A stretch of DNA of 64,000 bases. Origin: an uncultured Cycloclasticus sp. (lineage in GTDB: Bacteria; Pseudomonadota; Gammaproteobacteria; Methylococcales; Cycloclasticaceae). Shown here one piece after another: positions 1 to 10,296 of this stretch (within the stretch, counting starts at the first letter, position 1; each line of letters starts with the position of its first letter). The translations under genes were made by a program, and so were the position numbers. The notes beneath the pieces were generated by a model. That model worked only from the letters and a program-made list of their open reading frames with translations. It was not told the origin of the DNA and made no database searches. The stretch covers positions 124,001 to 188,000 of the forward strand of contig CAJXTU010000003.1 of assembly GCA_913060865.1 (NCBI GenBank), read 5' to 3'.

Positions 1-168
1 TTGCTCATTATAAAAATCAGAATTAAAGGGGAGCACCACCCTTTTATTAGACAGTTACTGAACACAGCTTAGCCTTCTACTTAAAATTCGCTTATTAGTG
101 GAGGCGTCACAAATCTCTCATCGCCATGCAGAGTTCACCTTATTAGCCATGAGCCTATATTGTGCTTA

Positions 169-3100
169 TTAATGGGTTTTCAGCCACTGCTCAAAGTTTG
201 TCGCTGACATAGGCTTTCCAAAGTAATAACCTTGAAATACCTGACAGCCTTTTTCAGCAAGAAAGCCTATTTGCTCTTCAGTCTCAACACCTTCTGCAAC
301 CACCGCCAGTTTAAGCTTTTCGCAAACCGTTAAGATAACATCGATAATGGCCCGATCATTCTCATCACTCGCTATATCCATTACAAAGGAGCGATCAATT
401 TTAAGTTGCTGCAAAGGCAGGCGTTTAAGGTATGACAGTGAGGAATACCCCGTACCAAAATCATCCATTGAAAACCTAACACCCTGCTTTATCAAGGCTG
501 TCATTTTTTCAATCGCTTCGTCCAGCTTATCCATAACCATACCCTCTGTTATTTCTAGGTAAAGCAACTCTGAAGATAAGCCCGTTTCTTCCATAATACT
601 CTTTACGGTTGAAACAAAGTCAGTTTGAACAAATTGCTTAGGGCTAATATTAACCGCAAAGTGCTGATTATTTTTTCCAAACAAGCCTTTATCAACCCAT
701 TTTTTTACTTGCTGGCAACTACTTCGAAGTACCCACTCACCCAACGGAATAATAAGTCCAGACTCTTCGGCAATAGGGATAAATTTAGCCGGTGAAATCA
801 TGCCTAATTCTGGGTGATTCCAGCGTAACAGCACTTCAGCGCCTACACATTGTCCCTTATGGTCAACTTGTGGTTGATAAAAAGGCTCTAAATGACTATT
901 TTTTATTGCTCGACGTAAATCTTTTTCAAGCTGCAATCTAGCATCGGCTGTTTTTTGCATCTCGGGTTCATAAAAACATACTTGGTTACGTCCTTGCCCT
1001 TTAGCCCTGTACATGGCCGTATCTGCATGTTTTAAAATATCATCGACATTGCAATCTTCTGCTGAAAACAGGCTAATGCCTAAGCTAACGGAAACATAAT
1101 GCTCGTGCTCATATAAAAAGAAGGGTGCGGATAAGACGTGCTGCACTTTCTCAGCTATCGCCTGGGCTTGGCCAGCGGCTTGACTTGGATTATGGCTCAA
1201 ATCTGTTAAAAGAATAATAAACTCATCACCCCCCAGCCTTGCAACGGTATCTTCTCCTCTTATTTGTCGATTTAACCGTTGCGCCACTTGTTCCAGTAAA
1301 GAGTCGCCTATGTTGTGACCCAATGAGTCATTAAGTGTCTTAAAATGATCTAAATCTAAAAAGAGAATAGCCGAGTAATGTTGATGCCTTTTAACTGATG
1401 CCACTTCAACTTCCAAACGGTCTATTAACAAGCGCCGGTTAGGTATTTTTGTTAAGGGGTCATAAAAGGCCAATCGCTCAATGTCCCTCTCAGCTTTTTT
1501 CCGCTCAGAAATATCTCTAGCCACCCACATCACAGAGCCTTTTGAAGAACCTTTTCGATCTTGATATACAACCACTCTCGCCTCAAGGTAAACTTTTTTA
1601 TTCGGGGTCGCTACTTCATATTCATAAACTTGCATTTTTTTTGTGTCTAATGTTCTTTTTATGGCACTGATAACACCTTCTGCTTCCTTGATAGACAGCA
1701 TTTCAGGCACATATTTTCCAACTATCTCAGACGCACTGACCATGCTTAGGCTATCACACGCCCCATGAAACTCTAAGACCAGCCCACCTTCATCAATCAC
1801 CATAACCATGTCAGGTAACGTATTATTAAGAGCCTCTAGTCGTTGGTTATTTTGCCGTAGTAACTCTTGTGCTTCATAACTTTCTGTCACATCATGAAAA
1901 ACAAGGATAACCCCACTTAAGTCACCTTCTTTACTTAAAATGGGTGCGGCACTGTCCGCAATTTGATATTCCGTTCCATCTTTTGAAATGAGCGAGGTAT
2001 GGTTAGCTAAGCCCATGGTTTTACCGGTTAAAATCACCTTCTCAACAGGGTTTTTTAAAACAATTCGGGTTTGGGTATTAACAATATGGAACACTTCATA
2101 CAGCGGCTTTCCAACTGCGTCATCACTCTTCCAACCTGTTAGCTCACTTGCCACTGGGTTTAACCGAGTCACTCGCCCAGCAACATCCACCGTTATAACT
2201 GCATCGCCAATTGAATCCAACGTAACATTAAGGTTTTCTTCGCGCTCTCTAATACTCTCAATTGCTTGAAAACGCTCAATAGCCAAGCCACATAAGTTAG
2301 CAAGACTGTCCACAATGGCCAGCTCTTCATATGTGGGAACACGAGGGCTTGCGCTATAAATATCGACTGTCCCCACCACATTAGTACTTGAAGCAAAAAT
2401 AGGGGTACTAAAACACGCACTTATATTGTAGCGCTTCGCTAGTTTGTAAAAGTCTAGCCAGCTATCGTCTTTTAGAGTTGAAATAACGCGTTCTTTGCTT
2501 AATATAGCATCCATCGCAGGTGTTTTACCTTTAACAATAAGCGCACCTTGCTCTATTTTAACAAACTCACCTGGTAACCCAGGAGCCGTGACAGAGTTGA
2601 TAAACTGACCTTCTGTATGGCAAACAGCACTGCTTAGTTCTTTATCTTTCAACAACCTATTTATTTGCAAACAGGCCATTTCAAATATATCTTCTAGGGT
2701 ACTGCCTAAGGCAATTTTCTCAAGCACGACACGCTGAGCAGACAGGAGTGCTTCAGACTTTTGATGCTCTACCGCGGTGCGGTAACTACTAACAGAAAAA
2801 GAGAGGTCATTCACTACTTCTATTAGCAATTTTGTATATTCAGCCGTAAAGAAATCTTTTTGCTGTTTACTTAAGGTTAAAACACCTATCACTTGGCCAT
2901 TGATAACAATAGGCAAGGCCGCTATAGATTGAATATCACTGAGCTTTAGCGCATCTAACCATGTTGATTGATAGCTAACCTCTGTATTAAAAATATCATT
3001 CTCAATAATTGGCTGATTGGTTATCATCGCCATTGCCGATATTCCTTTACTCCAAGGCGTATTAACATCGGTAGATACTTTTATTTTTTTTTGAAGGTCT

Positions 3101-4077
3101 TCTGGAATACCTGAGCTAGCAAGAGATTCGACGTCTAACGTTTCCTTGTTAACCAAGCCGACCCATGCGGAGTCAAACCCTCCTGTTTCTGTCATAATAC
3201 GGCAGGTTTCAGCAAACAATTCTTTTTCATCGGCTAGCCTCACCATTGCTTGGTTAGACTCACTTAGCATATTATATAGAGCCGTTTTATCGGTTAATGC
3301 TTTATACGAGTGTCTAATTTTTGTTGTCATTGCGTTAAATGACATCCCCAACTTAACCAGTTCTAACGCACCTTTTTCTTCAACTCGAACATTCAAATCT
3401 CCTTTGGAAAGGTCCTCACTGGCTGCCGCCAATTTCATGAGCGGCTTGTTAATAAAAAAATCGAAGAGGAATACGAGCAGTAAGTAGATTGAAAAACCAG
3501 CAACCCACGCCCAAATAGCATCTTTAACCAACTGGTTCCAAGTGGATGTTTTTTTGTTACTTACGTCATATATTAATATTAGGTGGTCATCTTCAGCGCT
3601 TCTTATCTGGGCTTTTTCAAGGCCCAGTTTAACGCTATAGCGGCTATATATATTGCGCCCATCGGCCGAAATAATAGCGCTTGCCTTTGAACCAGTTTCT
3701 GCCAAGAAGTCAATCAAACCCTTTTGATTTTGTATCGAATCAAGTGCCGCCAGTGATTGCCCTTTTTGCTCAAATTTTGTTGAGTATTTCACCATTCCAT
3801 CAGCACCAACAAGCACAAGTAGTTTAACTTCATGGTGTAAGCCCATACTTACAATTCCCTCCTCCACGCGGTTAAAGTCTCCCTGCCTTAGTCCATCAGA
3901 CACCAACTTTTGTAATCGAGACATTTCCACTTTAACGTCATTATGGGCTTCTTTCTCTATTATCTCGTCATACACTCCGTGCTTATAAATCAGCGTAATG
4001 ATTAACAGCAAGGTATAGAGAAATAACGTAAAAAGAGGAACGCTAACCCTAAGAGACCAACCTTTAAGAACCTTCAT
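169..4077 (-). CDS. Membrane-bound sensor protein, HAMP-GAF-PAS-GGDEF-EAL (bifunctional c-di-GMP diguanylate cyclase/phosphodiesterase)
   Basis: 1302 aa ORF; N-terminal TM plus periplasmic region and second TM, HAMP, GAF-like and PAS regions, GGDEF motif (ARLGGDEF) and EAL region (AEVLLRWNHPELG, DDFGTGYSSLSYLKRLP, AEGVET). Confidence 0.93.
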   Translation of the reverse strand: MKVLKGWSLRVSVPLFTLFLYTLLLIITLIYKHGVYDEIIEKEAHNDVKVEMSRLQKLVSDGLRQGDFNRVEEGIVSMGLHHEVKLLVLVGADGMVKYSTKFEQKGQSLAALDSIQNQKGLIDFLAETGSKASAIISADGRNIYSRYSVKLGLEKAQIRSAEDDHLILIYDVSNKKTSTWNQLVKDAIWAWVAGFSIYLLLVFLFDFFINKPLMKLAAASEDLSKGDLNVRVEEKGALELVKLGMSFNAMTTKIRHSYKALTDKTALYNMLSESNQAMVRLADEKELFAETCRIMTETGGFDSAWVGLVNKETLDVESLASSGIPEDLQKKIKVSTDVNTPWSKGISAMAMITNQPIIENDIFNTEVSYQSTWLDALKLSDIQSIAALPIVINGQVIGVLTLSKQQKDFFTAEYTKLLIEVVNDLSFSVSSYRTAVEHQKSEALLSAQRVVLEKIALGSTLEDIFEMACLQINRLLKDKELSSAVCHTEGQFINSVTAPGLPGEFVKIEQGALIVKGKTPAMDAILSKERVISTLKDDSWLDFYKLAKRYNISACFSTPIFASSTNVVGTVDIYSASPRVPTYEELAIVDSLANLCGLAIERFQAIESIREREENLNVTLDSIGDAVITVDVAGRVTRLNPVASELTGWKSDDAVGKPLYEVFHIVNTQTRIVLKNPVEKVILTGKTMGLANHTSLISKDGTEYQIADSAAPILSKEGDLSGVILVFHDVTESYEAQELLRQNNQRLEALNNTLPDMVMVIDEGGLVLEFHGACDSLSMVSASEIVGKYVPEMLSIKEAEGVISAIKRTLDTKKMQVYEYEVATPNKKVYLEARVVVYQDRKGSSKGSVMWVARDISERKKAERDIERLAFYDPLTKIPNRRLLIDRLEVEVASVKRHQHYSAILFLDLDHFKTLNDSLGHNIGDSLLEQVAQRLNRQIRGEDTVARLGGDEFIILLTDLSHNPSQAAGQAQAIAEKVQHVLSAPFFLYEHEHYVSVSLGISLFSAEDCNVDDILKHADTAMYRAKGQGRNQVCFYEPEMQKTADARLQLEKDLRRAIKNSHLEPFYQPQVDHKGQCVGAEVLLRWNHPELGMISPAKFIPIAEESGLIIPLGEWVLRSSCQQVKKWVDKGLFGKNNQHFAVNISPKQFVQTDFVSTVKSIMEETGLSSELLYLEITEGMVMDKLDEAIEKMTALIKQGVRFSMDDFGTGYSSLSYLKRLPLQQLKIDRSFVMDIASDENDRAIIDVILTVCEKLKLAVVAEGVETEEQIGFLAEKGCQVFQGYYFGKPMSATNFEQWLKTH

Positions 4078-5027
4078 TGAATAAACCTGGCATCAATTAG
4101 CTGCTTAATAAGCGGCTTTTTGTATAGCAGTTTTTCTTTCATCATCACAGACACGAGTTTTTCCACACTTTTCATTAACGGGGACTGTTGACCTGCCATC
4201 ATACGTCTATTTGCTTGTCGATTAGGGAGCTTGACCCCTTTATATGCAAGCATAAGAGCTTCCGCACTGGTTGCTAACCTTGGCGACATAAGCATGACAC
4301 TTCTTTCAGGCTCGGTTTCGAAATAGCGCAGCGCTTTAAACTGTTGTTGCACAAGGGTTGCTAAGGCTGCTGATCGACTATCTATTACTGATTGGCGGGT
4401 CACTAAAACATCAATGATTTGATTGGGCATATGCGTACTATCAAAGAGTATTCTTGCCCCTGCTTTGTGCAGGCGAGTGATGACCGGTTCAAAACTGACC
4501 ACTGCATCAACACGTCCTTCTTTAAAACCCAGAAAATGCTTATCGACTGTTAAAGGTACCACTTGAACATCACTAACGGTCAAATTAGCCTCTGTTAAGG
4601 CAGCAACAAGAACAAGCGCACCCACAGCAGTATTTTCCACACCGACTCGCTTACCTTTAAGACCACCCAAGGTCGTTATACTAGGTGCAGCCAATAAAGC
4701 ATCTGCTCCATTCGATGTATCCATTACTAAAATGACACGTAAGTCATCCTCCGTTTGCATTAACGTTAACACTTCATCTAAGGTTAACGCGGCAACATCT
4801 AAAATTTCATTTTGAAAAGCATGCGCCACTGTCGTGGCCGAATTCAGCTCAACCAACTCGATGTGCTTTTCATCAAAATACCCTAGGCTACGCGCTAAAT
4901 ACAAAGTCTCGTACCCTAACCACTGATTACTACCAACACGCAAAGGCCTTTCTGAATCGCTGCATGCACTTAAAAAAAGTCCTATAACAATGACGGCGAC
5001 GTAGTTCAATATATTTTTATGTAACAA
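4074..5027 (-). CDS. ABC-type substrate-binding lipoprotein, NrtA/TauA/THI5-like (orphan)
   Basis: 317 aa; lipobox LSAC; RPLRVGSNQWLGYETLYLARSLGYF and GRVDAVVSFEPV are typical of NMT1/SsuA-like binding proteins; overlaps the start of the GGDEF/EAL gene by 4 nt. Confidence 0.85.
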   Translation of the reverse strand: MLHKNILNYVAVIVIGLFLSACSDSERPLRVGSNQWLGYETLYLARSLGYFDEKHIELVELNSATTVAHAFQNEILDVAALTLDEVLTLMQTEDDLRVILVMDTSNGADALLAAPSITTLGGLKGKRVGVENTAVGALVLVAALTEANLTVSDVQVVPLTVDKHFLGFKEGRVDAVVSFEPVITRLHKAGARILFDSTHMPNQIIDVLVTRQSVIDSRSAALATLVQQQFKALRYFETEPERSVMLMSPRLATSAEALMLAYKGVKLPNRQANRRMMAGQQSPLMKSVEKLVSVMMKEKLLYKKPLIKQLIDARFIQ

Positions 5028-5204
5028 ATATCACCTCCTTACTAATACTTAAAACAACCATATTACCTTTCAACAACTTACTATAAATTTAGCAGAAATA
5101 ACCACTAAAATGGATTAATCACTATTTAAATTGGCTAATTCTTACACGCTTTACTTAACAAGCTGACTTTCTATACTCAAATGAGCTCTTATACTTAATT
5201 GACA

Positions 5205-5236
5205 TAAAAAAAGGGCTTTAAGAATAAGCCCTTTTG
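5205..5236 (-). terminator. Rho-independent terminator downstream of fadL-like gene
   Basis: Minus strand AAAGGGCTTATTCTTAAAGCCCTTTTTTT: GC stem plus T-run. Confidence 0.75.
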
Positions 5237-5257
5237 ATGATTTTGATGACAGCTGTA

Positions 5258-6523
5258 TTAGAATCCAAAGCCCACATCAATAGAGAATTGATCCATGCAC
5301 AACTCTATGGCGTTGTTAGGAACAAACAAACTCCCTCCGGAAACACATTTTTCTGGCGCATACATAATGGCAACATCAAGTGAGTTGCCACTTTCTAAGG
5401 TCTTAGTAAAACCTGCCGTGTAGTGGTGCTCAATGGTGCCAGATGCAACTATGTTAAACGTCACTTCATCGCTTGGAATAGGTTGCTGTCCATAGCTTGC
5501 ACCGATACGCCAAGTCAAATCCTCTTGTGTTGACCAGGTGTAACCAAGCTTGTAGATAGTCATATCATTCCAACCAAAGCCAACTTTATCGCCAAGCCTT
5601 CCACCACTTAATAATCTGCGTGACGAGTTACCAATAGCGTCTGATTGGCTGTATTGAATTTGTTGAATATCGGCAGTGAAAACGCCCTGCCCAACATCAG
5701 CTGCTAGGCCAATTTGTGCATGAGCAGGAATATCAAACTCACCACCGTGAGTGAATAAGCCCGCATAATCATCAAAGGTGTTTTTAATTTTTGTTTGATA
5801 CGACGCACCAAGACGGATGCTTGGCATCACCTCTGCCAACACACCAAAGCGAAGACCAAAACCAGCCGCATGGTCATAACGATTGTCGCTTAAATTATCG
5901 GGGTCTACTGAGAAGTCTGCAAAGTTACTTAAGCCATTCATTCTTAAAAATGAATAGTTAATAATGGCAGCAAGGCCCCAAGACGCCTTATTATCAGCAA
6001 ATCTTCTTGAATAGTTTAAGTTAGCAAAGACCTGCCCATAGTCGACACCCGTATGATCACCTCCGTATACTCCCGCACCAAAAGGCGTATCGCGGGTTGC
6101 ATAATCGGTGTTCATTCCACCATTACCATAAATCGCTATACCAACTGATGCGCTAGAGCTAATAGAGCGACTAAAAGCAGCTGAAGGGATGAAAAAACTC
6201 TCGCTATCACTATCAACGGTTGGGCCTGGAAATGGCCCGCTTGCGCCCATAGGTCCATCTACCGTGTAACCACGACTGGGTGAAAAATACTGTAAATTGA
6301 TATTATTTTGTTCACCAACAAAGACCACACCAGCAGGATTAATAGACGCTATTAACGCATCTTGTGGGAAAGCGACCCCGCTACCAGCTATGCCAACTTG
6401 TTTAGCGCCATAACCAAGGGCAAACAAGCCATTAGATGCCATGGCATTAGGAATAATAGTGCAACTTAAAAGTATTAATGCACTGACTATGATGTTTTTA
6501 TAGCGTTCGGAGGTTATTTTCAT
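5258..6523 (-). CDS. OmpP1/FadL family outer membrane hydrophobic-compound transporter
   Basis: 421 aa; signal peptide then NGLFALGYGAKQVGIAGSGVAFPQDALIASINPAG (FadL N-terminal signature); C-terminal aromatic residue (GFGF). Confidence 0.9.
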   Translation of the reverse strand: MKITSERYKNIIVSALILLSCTIIPNAMASNGLFALGYGAKQVGIAGSGVAFPQDALIASINPAGVVFVGEQNNINLQYFSPSRGYTVDGPMGASGPFPGPTVDSDSESFFIPSAAFSRSISSSASVGIAIYGNGGMNTDYATRDTPFGAGVYGGDHTGVDYGQVFANLNYSRRFADNKASWGLAAIINYSFLRMNGLSNFADFSVDPDNLSDNRYDHAAGFGLRFGVLAEVMPSIRLGASYQTKIKNTFDDYAGLFTHGGEFDIPAHAQIGLAADVGQGVFTADIQQIQYSQSDAIGNSSRRLLSGGRLGDKVGFGWNDMTIYKLGYTWSTQEDLTWRIGASYGQQPIPSDEVTFNIVASGTIEHHYTAGFTKTLESGNSLDVAIMYAPEKCVSGGSLFVPNNAIELCMDQFSIDVGFGF

Positions 6524-6961
6524 TAGGGGGTTTTTATAATCAATAGTTCTAAGGCGCGAGATTATAATTTTATCTGGTTATTAGTTCAATCACTCCTTCA
6601 TTAAGCCTTGCATCATTTCATCAACCTAATAACCCTCATATTACTGATTAGAAGGATCTGTTAGGCAAGATAACAAGCCATTTGAATTTTTATTATTAAT
6701 AATGGGGTGAGGCGGCACCTAAGAAGTCGTTTCAAAACTAAGATTAGGTACCTGTAGTTGGTCAACCAGGTCGTCTGAAATACAAATAATTGGTAAGTAT
6801 AATTTTACTCTTAGAAATAGAAATTTAGTTGCTTCCCCATCCTTTTGGCTTTACTCCTCAAGCAAAAAAATGCTCTATAGTTTAAAAAAAATAGTAAATA
6901 AACCCTGTTAGTGGTTAATAATAGAGTTATTATTTTAAAAATTAATGACGGAAGGAAAAAA

Positions 6962-7309
6962 ATGTTTAGAAAACTAATATCGGCAGCTTTATTTGTATCT
7001 TTTTTAGCCATGTCAACCTCCGGCTTAATGATGTTTTTCATCGAAAAACCTTCATTCACTATACAAATGCACCCTGTCCATAAATTGTTTGGCCTTATTA
7101 TGGTATTTGCTGTTATTGGTCATCTTTTTTTAAACTACAAAATGCTATTAAATTATTTAAAAACCAGCTCTGTGTCTATATTTTTTGGTGCCTTGATCGT
7201 TTTGCTTGTTGTACTCTATGGCGTTGCTTTCAACAATGAGATGCCAAAAGAATTAGCAGAACCCTTAGATGCAATTGCTGATCAGTTTGAATCAGGCGGC
7301 GCCAACTAA
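6962..7309 (+). CDS. Small membrane protein, DUF4405-like
   Basis: Start MFRKLISAALFVSF at 6962 after GGAAGG-type RBS; about 3 TM helices with conserved HPVHKLFG and GHLFLNYK histidines. Confidence 0.65.
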   Translation: MFRKLISAALFVSFLAMSTSGLMMFFIEKPSFTIQMHPVHKLFGLIMVFAVIGHLFLNYKMLLNYLKTSSVSIFFGALIVLLVVLYGVAFNNEMPKELAEPLDAIADQFESGGAN

Positions 7310-7372
7310 GTAAGAGCCAAAAGGAGCTTGAACCAACCGGGCTCAAGGCTAGTGATTGCATCATTTCCTAGT

Positions 7373-7400
7373 AGAGAGGGCTGAATTATCAACCCTCTCT
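7373..7400. terminator. Stem-loop between convergent genes
   Basis: AGAGAGGG(7373-7380) ... CCCTCTCT(7393-7400), 8-bp perfect stem; no strong T-run. Confidence 0.45.
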
Positions 7401-7410
7401 AGCCGAGTTT

Positions 7411-7968
7411 TTAACTTGTTGCTGAAAAAACTTTGTAAAAACTAGAGCTATCTTGTATATCGATAGAAAGTTGTAGTTTCCTAGAAATATCGCTAGCAGA
7501 AAAAATTCCTCTAATTTGGTGGCTTTCACGATCCAGTACTAGACAATGCTGCTGACCACTTTCTTTTAATGCATCGATCACATCCCCGATTTGTGCATTT
7601 TCTACTTCGTTAATATCTAAGGCAATTAAATCGTTTTTGGACTTCATTAAGTCAATTACCTTTAGTTCTTCTCTTTTGTAACCTTCTGATACTTTCTTTA
7701 CAATTTTTCTAGGAATAACGTCAGACGAGCTTATAACGCCAATAAATTGTTCATTTTCACTAATAACAAACTTCAATTTAACATGGGCTTTCACCATTAA
7801 TTCTTGCAAATTAATGATTAATGTCGACGAACTTATCACTAAAGGCATAACTTTATTAAAGTCTGTAAAAAATTCTAACGCAGGACTTTCCACAGTTAAA
7901 TCACGCTTTTCTTTTGGGTATGCTAAGTCATCAATATTTTCTGTCTTATATAAATTTAATTTTTTCAT
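7411..7968 (-). CDS. CBS-domain protein
   Basis: 185 aa; tandem CBS-like patterns (FVISENEQFIGVISSSDVI; CLVLDRESHQIRGIFSASDISRKL). Confidence 0.8.
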   Translation of the reverse strand: MKKLNLYKTENIDDLAYPKEKRDLTVESPALEFFTDFNKVMPLVISSSTLIINLQELMVKAHVKLKFVISENEQFIGVISSSDVIPRKIVKKVSEGYKREELKVIDLMKSKNDLIALDINEVENAQIGDVIDALKESGQQHCLVLDRESHQIRGIFSASDISRKLQLSIDIQDSSSFYKVFSATS

Positions 7969-8100
7969 TGAGTTATTCTCCTACATCAAGCTGTTACCAC
8001 TTGAAGACTAATAGGGTTAATAAATTGGACTGTTCAGTGTAAAACACTTATCCGCTTTAATCGTTAAGTTTGGTCGATATGCCAAGTAAAAGCACATCAA

Positions 8101-8427
8101 CTAATCGCTAAGGTAAGGCGGGCCACGAATGGGTTCAGTGTTAGCACCTTTTATTTCCGATAACAAGGCAGCTTGCCGGTAATAGCCTGCATATCTGTTA
8201 ACACGAGGAATTAGGGGGGTTCTTAATAATGTATCATCCTGATTATCAAGAATTAAATCTGAACTAGTTAGACTATTACTTTGGTCTAATCCAATAAAAA
8301 CGAAGGTCTGCTGATAGCCGCCCAGAATAATGCTTGCAGCGGCATTTCCTGAACCGAAGACAAAAACAAGGATTAAAAAGATTAATCTACCCATAAGCTG
8401 TCTATTAGCATGATCAACGATAATCAT
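8101..8427 (-). CDS. Hypothetical exported protein
   Basis: 108 aa ORF; likely start at internal Met (MGRLIFLILVFVFGSGNAAA signal peptide-like); no family recognised. Confidence 0.5.
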   Translation of the reverse strand: MIIVDHANRQLMGRLIFLILVFVFGSGNAAASIILGGYQQTFVFIGLDQSNSLTSSDLILDNQDDTLLRTPLIPRVNRYAGYYRQAALLSEIKGANTEPIRGPPYLSD

Positions 8428-8705
8428 CCATAGTACGTTTACGACTCTGCTTAATCAAGCACCTTGATGAACGTGATCAGCTGTCAACCCGCTCTTTAAA
8501 CAAGCAAAATAAACGGGTATATAAACAGTTGCATAAACGTTCATAAAAGACACTGTTTTTGTTGAGAAAATATTGTTCTGATAGACGCTAAGATGTATTA
8601 ATTAAAGTTTTATCTAACAGGATAAGCATTGAAAAGCGAGTAACAGACCAACCAAGGCAAGCTAGTACAACTAAACTAAAAGTTCGCTATCGAGAGTACT
8701 TAGGT

Positions 8706-10055
8706 TTAACTGTTCCCCATCGCAAAGCCATTGCTAATAACGCCTTCTTGGAAGTGTTTTTCTCGATCAATATTAAAGGCTTCTGGTGAAACGATTCCTT
8801 GAATACGGAGCGAGCGACCTTTTGAGTCGGTCAGCACTTTATCGAGGTTGATGACCATTTCCTTAACTGGGTTCATATAACGATCCATGATAGTCATAAC
8901 TCGTGGACGCAGTTTTGATTCTTCATTAACCTCAAGCACTAAAGCAATCTGGTTGTCGCTTAGTTGCACGTAACAACCGGGTGGGAAAACACCTAAACTC
9001 TCAATAAATTTACTCACCAATGGCCGATCAAACTGCTCACCTGCTTGCTGATAAAGAACTTGAGTGGCTTCCAGGTGTGTCATCCCTTTTTTGTAGACCT
9101 TATCACTGGTTAGTGCATCATAAGTATCAACAATAGACACAATATTGGAATAAAAAGAAACACCCGAATTTTTTAAGCCCTGAGGGTAGCCCTATCCTTT
9201 AATACGCTCATGGTGAGTTAACGCCGTTTCTATCGCGCCATGAAACATGTTTTCACTGGACTTTAACAGTTCAGCACCCAACGTTGTGTGGGTTTTCATA
9301 ATGTCTAGTTCTTCGGGGTTTAATTCTGATGGCTTATTTAGAATTGCCGAGGGTATTAACATTTTACCCATATCGTGCATCATGCCGCATAATCCTAGGT
9401 TTCTTAGCTCTTGTGTTGATAGACCGATGTGTCGCCCCAAAACAATTGATAACATGCTGACGTTGAGACTATGCTGCGCAGTGTACTCATCTTTCTTTTT
9501 TAGCTGGGTTAGCCATAAGTGGGCATCGGGGGATTGCAGAATACTATTCACGGAGGATGCCACCGCTTCTTTTGCTAATTTAGTGTCAATTCCACCACCA
9601 TTTTTCACCCTTTGCATAAAATCAGATACCAACTGACCCGTTGCGCGATAATTTTTTGTTGCGTTATGAATTTCTTTTTCGAAGGAACCTTTCTTTTTGG
9701 GTGCTGTTCCAAGAATCAGTGAGCTATTGGCGGCCTTGCTTTTTGCAGCGAGGCTTAATTTGCTTTCTCTAGCACGATCAATATAAACGTAGTAACAAAT
9801 ATTTTTAAGTACGCCTAGCTCACGTTCAGTTTTGATGTTGAACCCCTGTGATTTAAAAGGTGATTCGAGCCAGGGGCGATCTAGTTCGGCAACATACATA
9901 CCAAGCTCTAAATTTGCTGATCGAATATAGGTCAGTTCAGATTCTGATAGGTGTTTAGTCGTTTTTATCTTTAATGACTTTTTACCAAAAAGTTTTAGAA
10001 GCCAACTAATCATCACGTTATACCTTTTGTCCTTATCAGGCACTCGCTTCATCAA
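8706..10055 (-). pseudogene. DUF3391/HD-GYP domain c-di-GMP phosphodiesterase interrupted by in-frame TAG
   Basis: Two ORFs (9192-10055 and 8706-9140) in the same frame; conceptual readthrough gives HHERIKG*GYPQGL, i.e. stop at 9192-9194 inside the HD-GYP motif. Confidence 0.85.
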
Positions 10056-10296
10056 GCGAGCAGATTCATTACTTATGAAAGTATAAGGTAAACATTTGTC
10101 ATTTATTTACACCACGGCAGTTGGCATTCAGATCTTAGATGTAGGTCACAAATGTTAGCCATTTGAGCCGTATTACAGACCGCATGTACCTTACAAAAGG
10201 GTTATTAATGTATCAGTTTCGCGCTAAACGTTGTAAAAGGTTCCAAAAAATGATTAAGAATAACGAGGGCAATTCACACCAAACCCACTTTTACAC

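Noticed and set aside
347-562. Small + strand ORFs antisense to the GGDEF/EAL gene (also 1988-2269, 3146-3487)
   Set aside because: Antisense shadow ORFs inside a well-supported long coding gene; no family features or start signals.
6811-7059. 82-aa minus-strand ORF overlapping the DUF4405-like gene start
   Set aside because: Overlaps a better-supported + strand CDS; low-complexity, no recognisable domain.
8633-8775. Open frame on + strand (EKRVTDQPRQASTTKLKVRYREYLGLTVPHRKAIANNAF...) with an AGGA-like RBS
   Set aside because: Would need an ATT start and runs antisense into the HD-GYP 3' end; too weak to call.
10091-10156. 9-bp inverted repeat AACATTTGT ... ACAAATGTT, possible operator
   Set aside because: Short arms with ~48-nt spacing in AT-rich DNA; expected by chance at this scale.
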